Assembly (NCBI GenBank): GCA_945903555.1
Contig: CAMDOJ010000027.1
Location: forward strand, 1-13,755
Length of the DNA: 13,755 bases
Direction of reading: 5' to 3'
Source of the DNA: Chthoniobacter flavus
GTDB lineage: Bacteria > Verrucomicrobiota > Verrucomicrobiia > Chthoniobacterales > Terrimicrobiaceae
The notes beneath the pieces are model-generated. The model ran no database searches, was not told where the DNA came from, and saw only the letters and a program-made list of their open reading frames with translations. The translations under genes were made by a program, and so were the position numbers. The first letter of the stretch is position 1; each line of letters opens with the position of its first letter. Of this stretch, positions 1-5,279 are shown piece by piece.

Positions 1-1
1 A

Positions 2-511
2 CGCGGGCTTTCCGCCAAGCCGGCCCTGCTGGGCATCTCTCGTGGCGGGCTTTATGTGACGGCGTGGACGCGCCTCCATCCGGACCGCGTGAGTTTGCTC
101 TATCTGGACAACGGCGTCTGCGATATCCGTTCCTGGCCGGCGGGATTTCCGCTCACCAAGCAAGGCAAAGGCAGTCCGAAAGATTGGAAATCGTTCAAAG
201 CGGAGTTTGGTTACACGAGCGATGCCGAAGCCGGAGAAAAGGCCGCCAAACCCAGTGATGGAATGTTGCCTGCCATTCAGGCCGGTGTGCTCCTGATTTC
301 CTGCCACGGCACGGCCGACTCGGTCGTTCCCTACGAAGACAACGCCGCGCCCCTTGTGAAAATGTGGCAAGACAATGCGGGGTCTCTGAAGCTTTTTCCA
401 AAGGAGGGAGGCGACCATCATCCCCACGGACTGCGAGATCCCGCGCCGCTCATCGCGGCCATTACCGGAGAAGGTTCTCCAAGTCCTGATGCCTCCCGTG
501 CGGCACAATGA
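2..511 (+). CDS. alpha/beta hydrolase, 5'-truncated by window edge
   Basis: The frame is open from base 2, so the gene begins before the window and about 169 C-terminal codons are present. The first GTG or ATG inside the window is not the true start, because the nucleophile elbow lies upstream of it: G-I-S-R-G-G at bases 32-49, with the candidate catalytic serine at 38-40. Further on, an H-G-T-A-D-S-V-V-P motif (around 304-330) fits the acid-residue loop of prolyl-oligopeptidase or dienelactone-hydrolase-like enzymes, where the Asp is usually in HGxxDxxVP. G-D-H-H-P-H near 412-429 supplies the candidate catalytic histidine. The order Ser, Asp, His is canonical for the fold. The substrate cannot be told; a carbohydrate or xenobiotic ester or a peptide is possible. 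The downstream neighbour is not in an operon with it. Confidence 0.8.
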   Translation, partial: RGLSAKPALLGISRGGLYVTAWTRLHPDRVSLLYLDNGVCDIRSWPAGFPLTKQGKGSPKDWKSFKAEFGYTSDAEAGEKAAKPSDGMLPAIQAGVLLISCHGTADSVVPYEDNAAPLVKMWQDNAGSLKLFPKEGGDHHPHGLRDPAPLIAAITGEGSPSPDASRAAQ

Positions 512-858
512 AACGCAAAACCAAACGGCTTTTGATCGCAAAATAAGGGGGCATGGCCGTCTCGGCCGTGTTGAGACCGGGCTGCTTGGTCGCACTCTGC
601 CCATCGGAACCAAGGAGCAAGCGAAGAATCCCTTGCAGGCGAAAGACCTAAATGGATGGGAGTAAATCATGCCAATATGTGGGATCTGCTGGCTGACCCG
701 TTGGCCTTGCAAACTTCCGGCGATGATTTCCAACGCGAAAGGGTCATCCAGCGGCGGGAAGCGTCCTGCCTGAATTCATGGTTGTGCGCCGCCATGGATG
801 CGCTCTGTGTTTGAAAAAACAGGCTTGAATAACTCGCTCTTGTTGTTATGGTGAAATT
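512..858. other. intergenic stretch, no convincing gene
   Basis: These 347 bp lie between the hydrolase stop and the antitoxin start. Apart from the hairpin at 551-571, the only open frame of note is 656-814 (+). It could encode 52 residues beginning M-G-V-N-H-A-N-M-W, but has no ribosome binding site and no family I recognise. A weak promoter for the toxin-antitoxin pair may lie at the right end: TTGAAT at 825-830, 16-bp spacer, TATGGT at 847-852. If that is real, the transcript would start at or next to the antitoxin ATG and be nearly leaderless. Confidence 0.4.
551..571. terminator. GC-rich hairpin after the hydrolase gene
   Basis: Arms at 552-559 and 563-570 pair over 8 positions (one G.T pair) around a 3-nt loop, with a GGCCG/CGGCC core. 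It sits about 40 bp after the hydrolase stop. There is no T-run behind it on the plus strand, so it is at best an imperfect intrinsic terminator or an RNA 3'-end stabiliser. Confidence 0.3.
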
Positions 859-1077
859 ATGGTGGCGATACTCGAGTTAAAATCTCTCTCCATTCCTGAA
901 AGACTATTGCTGGTAGAAGATATTTGGGATTCGATAGAGGAGGAGCAGCATGCCTTAGGCGACCACCCAAGTGTGATTGGGGAAATTCGAGCAAGGAAAA
1001 ATAAATTTATATCGAATCCTTCATCTGGCATCTCTTGGGAAGACGCGAAAGAGCGCATTCGCAATGGCTTGGCATAG
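859..1077 (+). CDS. antitoxin, addiction-module component (TIGR02574 / PF09720 type)
   Basis: This 72-residue acidic protein probably neutralises the toxin encoded immediately downstream by binding it, and probably represses its own promoter. The N-terminal half, L-S-I-P-E-R-L-L-L-V-E-D-I-W-D-S-I (about residues 9-25), matches the family pattern of a helical PxERLxLxExLWDSI segment. The C-terminal half has the family's R-x-x-x-x-x-x-N-P-x-x-G-I-S-W-E-D-A-K-x-R-I signature (about residues 45-68), which normally wraps around a RelE/ParE toxin. Length is typical (about 65-80 residues). The ATG at 859 has only a weak GGTGA 4 nt upstream. Its last 14 bases overlap the toxin start, a classic coupled arrangement. 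The pair is AT-richer than the flanking genes. Confidence 0.85.
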   Translation: MVAILELKSLSIPERLLLVEDIWDSIEEEQHALGDHPSVIGEIRARKNKFISNPSSGISWEDAKERIRNGLA

Positions 1078-1387
1078 GGCGATTATTTTACTTCCTGAGG
1101 CAGAATCGGATGTCAACCAAGCCTATTGGTGGTATGAGGATAAAAGTGTTGGCTTAGGGGAGGAGTTTCTCAGATGTATTGAAGCTGGATTTGCCAGAAT
1201 TAGTGAAAACCCTCATCACTATCCAGTTCGATTTGACGCTTTTAGACGCATTTTACTGCGGCGTTTTCCATATGTCGTTTATTTTGAGGACACAGTAACA
1301 ACTGTGACAATTTACTATGTTTTTCACGGATCACTTAATCCAGAAAAATTAAAACAAAGACTAAAACCAACCGACCGATTGACGTAA
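1064..1387 (+). CDS. RelE/ParE-superfamily toxin
   Basis: This 107-residue protein is the toxin partner of the antitoxin before it. I chose the ATG at 1064 (M-A-W-H-R-A-I-I-L-L-P-E-A) because it overlaps the antitoxin stop by 14 bp and starts at the first beta strand. An upstream ATG at 977 would overlap the antitoxin by 100 bp and add a non-homologous tail. Family hallmarks are L-P-E-A-E-S-D-V-N-Q-A-Y-W-W-Y-E (residues 9-24), G-L-G-E-E-F (30-35), a Y-P-V-R segment, R-R-F-P-Y-V-V-Y-F (64-72) and a terminal strand I-Y-Y-V-F-H-G followed by N-P. The usual C-terminal H-x-R-x-P-x-x-W-x-x-R reads H-G-S-L-N-P-E-K-L-K-Q-R here, so two common residues are changed. Whether it cuts ribosome-bound mRNA (RelE) or poisons gyrase (ParE) cannot be read from sequence. 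Confidence 0.85.
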   Translation: MAWHRAIILLPEAESDVNQAYWWYEDKSVGLGEEFLRCIEAGFARISENPHHYPVRFDAFRRILLRRFPYVVYFEDTVTTVTIYYVFHGSLNPEKLKQRLKPTDRLT

Positions 1388-1404
1388 TCCCTATGCCTTC
1401 GACA

Positions 1405-1446
1405 CTTCTGGCATTTCGACTGCGGAGCAGGCTCGGATGCCAGAAG
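1405..1446. repeat. perfect 10-bp inverted repeat with nested hairpin
   Basis: CTTCTGGCAT (1405-1414) and ATGCCAGAAG (1437-1446) are exact reverse complements. Between them CGA/TCG (1417-1419, 1433-1435) and CTGC/GCAG (1420-1423, 1427-1430) can continue the stem to a GGA loop. It begins 17 bp after the toxin stop. There is no T-run, so it may be a Rho-independent-like end without a tail, an RNA 3' stabiliser, or an end of a small mobile or REP-type element. Confidence 0.6.
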
Positions 1447-1560
1447 CGAGTAGCAATTGTCATCGGGGACGAGAGCTGCCTCGATCCTCCATGGTGATGG
1501 CTCAGATAGACCTTCTGGAAGGCTGGACATTACCTGTGTTACTGCCAGAGATTTGGAAAA

Positions 1561-1572
1561 GAATAATTATTC
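1561..1572. promoter_or_regulatory. 12-bp AT-rich palindrome, possible operator or promoter of the SGNH gene
   Basis: GAATAATTATTC is a perfect palindrome 62 bp before the next start codon. The hexamer AATAAT at 1562-1567 is a 5/6 match to a sigma-70 -10 box. A -35 placed 17 bp upstream reads TTACTG (2/6 match), which is poor. A repressor site overlapping the -10 is plausible but unsupported beyond the symmetry. Confidence 0.25.
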
Positions 1573-1633
1573 CACTGAGCGAAAATGCAATCGGCCGAAA
1601 AAAACCCAATGAAAACGAACTGAGATTGAGAAA

Positions 1634-3775
1634 ATGAATATCAAGCAAGTTTATATGAGGTGGAGTCGTGCGGCGACTCTGGTTGCGGTCGTCATGATGG
1701 GGGCTTTGAATGGGTTGGCTCAAACCTACATTCCGGAAGAGGGTTCCGCAGAGCTGTCGCGGAATTCTCGTATGCAGAGGCCGGCGAAAGTGGATCCGAA
1801 TCTTCCGAATGCGCTGATCATCGGGGATTCGATTTCCATCGGCTACACTGGGACGGTGAGCGCCAAGTTGGCGGGTAAGGCGAATGTGATCCATAATCCG
1901 GGCAATGCGGAGGGAACCAAGCTGGGGCTCGAAAAATTGAAGGAATGGCTCGGCGACACGAAATGGGATGTCATTCATTTCAACTGGGGGCTGCACGACA
2001 TGAAAAGCGTGAAAGCAGAAACCGGGGAGAATTCCGATGATCCTAACGACCCTCGGCAGGCCGATCCGGCAACCTATACCGCCAACCTAGAGATTCTCGT
2101 CAAGCAGTTGAAGTCCACCGGTGCCAAGCTGATCTTTGCTACTACCACGCCGTTCCCTGCCGGAGTGAAACCCTTCCGCCTACCGGAGGATGCAGCGAGA
2201 TACAATGCGGCCGCCCTGGGCGTCATTCGGCCCAACAGTATTCAGGTCAATGATCTGTATCAATTGGTGTTGCCGAAATTGAACGCCCTGCAGAAGCGAA
2301 GGAATGTGCACTTCAATGAAGAAGGTTCGAAGGTTTTGGGCGAGCAGGTCGCAGATATGATTCTGACCGCTCTGGGTGAGCCGCAGCCGCAGGCTTCTCA
2401 CCCTCCCGCGAACTCCCTTTTCTACAAAGCACAGCACCCAGAAACCGGTAACATGTGGGATGTGTGGCTCTATCATCATGAGGGGACCTACTACCTTTAT
2501 TACCTGGCAAATGCTGGGCCCAGACCTCCCAAGGGGCAGCCGTGGAACAACATTTCGTTGGCCACCTCGCCTGACGGTGTGAACTGGACGGAGAAAGGCC
2601 TGATCCTGAAAAAGGCTGATGAGGCTACTTGGATGGGAACCGGCTCAACTTGGAAATCACCCACCTTCGACCAGGACGGCAAATTTTATATGAATTTCTC
2701 GGAAGAGGTCGGCGGGCGTCAAACCATCTACTTTGCGGAATCCAAAGACCTTCTGAATTGGACTCGGTTGGAGGGAGTGGAATACCGGTTTGTGCCGGAC
2801 GAACGATGGTATCAGAAGAACGGCCGTTGGGATTGCATCTGGACCCTGCCCAAACCGGGTGGTGGATTTTATGGCTACTGGACAGCCAGTCCGCATTCTA
2901 AGGATAGCAAATTCGGCTTTGGCGAATCGGACGACGGACTGCACTGGAAAGCCCTCCCGCCACCTGAAGTGTCAGGGGTAAACCGCGAACACGCAGAAGT
3001 CGGAGCCGTAGAGAAGATCGGGAGCAAGTATTACATGTTGTTGGGGAACTACCCTCCCTACATGGTGACGCTGGTTGCCGATCGCCCCGAAGGCCCATTT
3101 CGCGCGGCGGAGAAGAATTTCAACATCTTGACGGGACACACCTATTTCTGTCGCTTTTTCCCTCACCCGACAGACGGGATGCTGGTATGCCATTTCCTCC
3201 ATGACCGAAACGGGGAGGTCTCTTTTGCTCCGCTGAAGGATGCGCGGATTGACGGCGAAGGAACCCTGCGTCTCGGATGGTGGAAGGGAAACGAGAAGAT
3301 GAAGCGCGTGCCCATCGCGGTCCAGCCATCTGGCGACACCTCCAACGCCATCGCCATGCTCGATCAGGTGTTTGATACGAGCAAAGGAATCATCATTGAG
3401 GGCACCTTGCGGCTTCCAAAGGGCAAGGGGGAGCAGCGCAGCGGACTGTATATCGAGTGTGGGACTCGCGAGGGAGCCGGTGTGCTGATCGATCATTTCG
3501 GAGTGGCCGAACTGGGGTCGATACAGGCGAACGGCGAAGATTTAAAAATCGTGGAACGCAATAAGCGGGGCCAAGAGCAAAATCCGAAACGCGTCGACCG
3601 AGAAATGACCTTTGCGAATCCAGCGAAGTTCCGCCTCTTGCTCAAAGGGACGCTGATGGAGTTCTACCTTGATGATATCCTGGTCGAAAGCTTCGCCCTG
3701 CCCGCCAATGCCACTGGCCGGATCGGACTGATCAACTCCGCAGAAACTTTGGGGACACTGAAAGCTTGGGAGTAG
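1634..3775 (+). CDS. secreted SGNH hydrolase fused to GH43-type five-bladed propeller and C-terminal sandwich
   Basis: This 713-residue protein is likely an extracytoplasmic carbohydrate-active enzyme. Residues 1-30 form a signal peptide (basic start, hydrophobic 14-26, cleavage near G-L-A-Q). Residues about 58-248 form an SGNH/GDSL esterase domain. Block I is G-D-S-I-S-I-G (64-70, nucleophile S66). Block III is the H-F-N-W-G-L-H-D segment (115-122, N117 likely oxyanion). Block V is N-V-H-F (224-227, catalytic H226). Residues about 258-550 resemble a GH43/GH32-clan beta-propeller, with W-D-V-W-L-Y (275-280), repeated Y-Y-L-Y-Y and F-Y-M-N-F strands, and S-x-D-L-L-N-W-T elements. Candidate catalytic carboxylates are D276, D400 and E456. 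Residues about 560-713 look like a concanavalin-like or GH32 C-terminal beta sandwich. The combination suggests removal of an acyl group and a sugar from the same polysaccharide. The exact substrate is unknown. The ATG at 1634 has only a weak purine-rich leader. Confidence 0.85.
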   Translation: MNIKQVYMRWSRAATLVAVVMMGALNGLAQTYIPEEGSAELSRNSRMQRPAKVDPNLPNALIIGDSISIGYTGTVSAKLAGKANVIHNPGNAEGTKLGLEKLKEWLGDTKWDVIHFNWGLHDMKSVKAETGENSDDPNDPRQADPATYTANLEILVKQLKSTGAKLIFATTTPFPAGVKPFRLPEDAARYNAAALGVIRPNSIQVNDLYQLVLPKLNALQKRRNVHFNEEGSKVLGEQVADMILTALGEPQPQASHPPANSLFYKAQHPETGNMWDVWLYHHEGTYYLYYLANAGPRPPKGQPWNNISLATSPDGVNWTEKGLILKKADEATWMGTGSTWKSPTFDQDGKFYMNFSEEVGGRQTIYFAESKDLLNWTRLEGVEYRFVPDERWYQKNGRWDCIWTLPKPGGGFYGYWTASPHSKDSKFGFGESDDGLHWKALPPPEVSGVNREHAEVGAVEKIGSKYYMLLGNYPPYMVTLVADRPEGPFRAAEKNFNILTGHTYFCRFFPHPTDGMLVCHFLHDRNGEVSFAPLKDARIDGEGTLRLGWWKGNEKMKRVPIAVQPSGDTSNAIAMLDQVFDTSKGIIIEGTLRLPKGKGEQRSGLYIECGTREGAGVLIDHFGVAELGSIQANGEDLKIVERNKRGQEQNPKRVDREMTFANPAKFRLLLKGTLMEFYLDDILVESFALPANATGRIGLINSAETLGTLKAWE

Positions 3776-3786
3776 CGCCCACCTGC

Positions 3787-3873
3787 CGACTAGGGAATTA
3801 AATCCACTCCGAATCGCTTTGCCACAAGCGCGGTGGCGATGAAGCAGACGAAGGTCAGCAGCGCGCTCCAGAG
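3787..3873 (-). pseudogene. 3'-end fragment of a second DUF3147 gene
   Basis: These 87 bp match the 3' end of the intact DUF3147 gene (4441-4527) at 81 of 87 positions, including the TAG stop. Read on the minus strand it would encode the last 28 residues ending F-G-V-D-L-I-P. Four of the six differences are synonymous; the others are Ala to Val and Cys to Phe. The rest of the coding sequence is missing. Directly beyond the breakpoint (3874-3919) there is weak resemblance to the region upstream of the intact gene's start: TTTGGGAAC at 3884-3892 and 4811-4819, then ATTTCATTC against ATTTTATTC. I infer a former tandem paralogue that suffered an internal deletion. Confidence 0.8.
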
Positions 3874-3919
3874 TACATGGCCATTTGGGAACGAATGGTC
3901 AGGCTGCAGTTCATTTCAT

Positions 3920-3955
3920 TCTTATTAAATAAAAATACTATTTTCTTTAATAAGA
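3920..3955. terminator. AT-rich long hairpin, possible bidirectional terminator
   Basis: TCTTATTAAA (3920-3929) pairs perfectly with TTTAATAAGA (3946-3955). Inside, AAAAT (3932-3936) pairs with ATTTT (3940-3944). Total pairing is about 15 bp with a small internal loop. It lies between the plus-strand SGNH gene and the minus-strand open frame whose stop it contains. The position and symmetry would suit a two-way terminator, although the stem lacks G+C. Confidence 0.4.
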
Positions 3956-4294
3956 GGATTTCTTATTTAAGGCCACAGCGCCGTTCAGACCGCCCGCCGG
4001 TTCGGGGATCACTTCGAAGAGGACACCCTCCGAATAGCTGCGACCGACCGCTCTGCCGCAAATACCCTGCGCATCCTTGCCGCTCTGCGCGAACGACCCG
4101 TCCTGACTCTCGGTCACCTCTGCCGCCAGCACCAGATAAGCTTCCCAACAGCCGGTAAAGCCATGCAGAAGCTTGTTTCCGCTGGTATAGCTCGTGAACT
4201 CACCGTTCAACGCCGCAACCGCGTTTTCATTTATGACGCTTACCTCGGCATCCTCAATGAAGGAGGCGATCCGCTGTGAAAACCAGCGGCGAGT
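3947..4294 (-). CDS. unrecognised GC-rich open frame, probably a gene fragment
   Basis: The minus-strand frame is open for 115 codons from just after a TGA at 4295-4297 to the TAA at 3947-3949. It reads T-R-R-W-F-S-Q-R-I-A-S-F at its start. The only possible starts are non-ATG; the TTG at 4208-4210 would give 87 residues. Third codon positions are strongly G/C, and the predicted protein is rich in Gly, Ala, Val and Glu (for example E-A-Y-L-V-L-A-A-E-V and G-V-L-F-E-V-I-P-E-P), which looks like real former coding sequence. The last few codons after A-V-A-L-N run into AT-rich DNA and are probably not original. I do not recognise a family. A decayed gene or the 3' part of a transferred gene is most likely. 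Confidence 0.35.
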   Translation of the reverse strand, partial: TRRWFSQRIASFIEDAEVSVINENAVAALNGEFTSYTSGNKLLHGFTGCWEAYLVLAAEVTESQDGSFAQSGKDAQGICGRAVGRSYSEGVLFEVIPEPAGGLNGAVALNKKSSY

Positions 4295-4440
4295 TCAGAG
4301 AGTGCATGGAGATTTTCAGCGCTCCGCTTGCGGATTGCTTAAAATCTATCTCATAAGGGTGGTTAACGCCGAGCATATTGACCTTCGATTATTGCGGATT
4401 ATTTTTCTTTAGCGCTTTCATGTTAACGCTCCTCGGCTTG
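4295..4440. other. gene-free spacer between fragment and DUF3147 gene
   Basis: AT-rich sequence with small inverted repeats: AGATTTT (4310-4316) with AAAATCT (4341-4347) enclosing CCGC/GCGG, and a GTTAACGC that occurs twice (around 4361 and 4421). No gene is visible. It could hold the end of the DUF3147 transcript. Confidence 0.3.
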
Positions 4441-4443
4441 CGA

Positions 4444-4800
4444 CTAGGGAATCAAATCCACCCCGAATCGCTTCGCCGCGAGCGCGGTGGCGATGAAGCA
4501 GACGCAGGTCAGCAGCGCGCTCCAGAGGAGGGCCCACCAAAATCCAGTGCCCTTGTGCAGCAGCCACGGCAGGAGTAGGAACATCGGTATCGTGGGGATC
4601 ACATACCAGAAAGTGTAAAAGGCATGGCTCGCGAGTTTTTCCGTTCCCTGCTTTTCGAGATGCAGCCACACCATGACCATGATGGTGACAAACGGCAGTG
4701 AGGAAATCAGCGCGCCAAGCCGATCGCTCCGCTTGGCTACCTCGGAAACAAGCACGATAACGAAGGCCGTCACCGCATATTTGGTAATGAGAAGAGTCAT
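4444..4800 (-). CDS. DUF3147-type small integral membrane protein
   Basis: This 118-residue protein has about four predicted transmembrane helices (roughly residues 5-19, 31-46, 62-80 and 86-108). It carries the motif E-V-A-K-R-S-D-R-L-G-A-L-I-S-S-L-P that I associate with the DUF3147 family (E-x-x-K-R-S-x-x-L-G-A-L-x-x-S-L-P). W-L-H-L-E followed by H-A-F-Y-T-F-W-Y-V-I-P-T (59-70) also fits the family. The family is an inner-membrane protein of unknown function, and length is typical. The ATG at 4798-4800 gives the expected N-terminus M-T-L-L-I-T-K-Y-A-V-T-A. A truncated paralogue lies about 570 bp downstream on the same strand (3787-3873). It appears monocistronic. No clear promoter was identified, although a TTGCAG hexamer is present around 4855-4860 on the minus strand. 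Confidence 0.85.
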   Translation of the reverse strand: MTLLITKYAVTAFVIVLVSEVAKRSDRLGALISSLPFVTIMVMVWLHLEKQGTEKLASHAFYTFWYVIPTIPMFLLLPWLLHKGTGFWWALLWSALLTCVCFIATALAAKRFGVDLIP

Positions 4801-4944
4801 GTGTGTGGTGTTTGGGAACTAGGTTTAGGATACATTTTATTCAGTGCTTTGTCTGCAAGGTTCGGCTTCATCAGGCGAATCGAATAGGCGATTCTAGAAA
4901 AAAATCTTCCAACGGCATTCCGCTGAGGCCTATTAAAAAAGCGG

Positions 4945-4989
4945 CTTTCGGCGCGAGAAAGGTAGGGACGCTACCCTTTCCGAGCGCGC
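4945..4989. repeat. REP-like imperfect palindrome
   Basis: GAAAGGTAG (4957-4965) pairs with CTACCCTTTC (4971-4980) with one bulged C around a GGACG loop, and the stem is flanked on both sides by GCGCG tracts (4951-4955, 4984-4991). An alternative stem CTTTC (4945-4949) with GAAAG (4957-4961) would compete with it. The compact GC-rich palindrome in an otherwise AT-rich spacer resembles dispersed REP elements. Copy number elsewhere in the genome is unknown. Confidence 0.45.
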
Positions 4990-5193
4990 GCGACCCACCT
5001 TTTTATGTCGCGAAGCTATACTCTGGCAGAAAAGTTTTGTTTGATTTTATCACTCAGAAGACCATTTCGTTTGCAATTTGTGCCCTAAAGTAGCATGTAC
5101 GTGGTAGTGCAACAATTCGCGGAGTCCGGAATGAAAAGTTTCTTATTCACCTCAAGAAATTGGTGTTGCGTTTTAACTATCGAATTGATAATG

Positions 5194-5220
5194 TATAGTT
5201 TAGTCTTTTTAACAAAAGAC
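5194..5220 (+). promoter_or_regulatory. candidate -10 box and leader hairpin of the metzincin gene
   Basis: TATAGT (5194-5199) is one base from the sigma-70 -10 consensus, but no good -35 lies 16-18 bp upstream. Immediately downstream, GTCTTTT (5203-5209) and AAAAGAC (5214-5220) form a perfect 7-bp stem with a TAAC loop. It would be at the very 5' end of the mRNA, where it could stabilise the message or mark an operator. Confidence 0.25.
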
Positions 5221-5279
5221 CGCCACTTTTGCCTCTAAACTGAACAAGCCCCAAAACTCAATGCGATAGTCAAAAAATT

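Larger units (their letters stand above)
4801..5279. other. divergent intergenic region upstream of DUF3147 and metzincin genes
   Basis: These 479 bp separate divergently transcribed genes and must hold both promoters. I see no convincing gene; open frames here have no coding character. It contains the REP-like palindrome (4945-4989) and the hairpin at 5203-5220. A possible -10 box is TATAGT (5194-5199, 5/6 match) for the metzincin gene. The final 60 bp before the metzincin ATG are A-rich with no Shine-Dalgarno. Confidence 0.45.

Noticed and set aside
1502..1996. 164-codon minus-strand frame spanning the spacer and the start of the SGNH gene
   Set aside because: The translation is rich in Arg, Pro and His, and most of it is antisense to the signal peptide and GDS region.
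2972..3496. 174-codon antisense open frame inside the SGNH-propeller gene
   Set aside because: Shadow of a coherent sense protein; no motif, no ribosome binding site and no independent context.
3877..4158. 93-codon plus-strand frame in the rearranged patch
   Set aside because: The translation is a low-plausibility Arg/Pro/Ser-rich peptide; the opposite strand has far better coding character.
4803..5093. 96-codon plus-strand frame in the divergent spacer
   Set aside because: Crosses the REP-like palindrome, has no coding-like composition and no recognisable motif.
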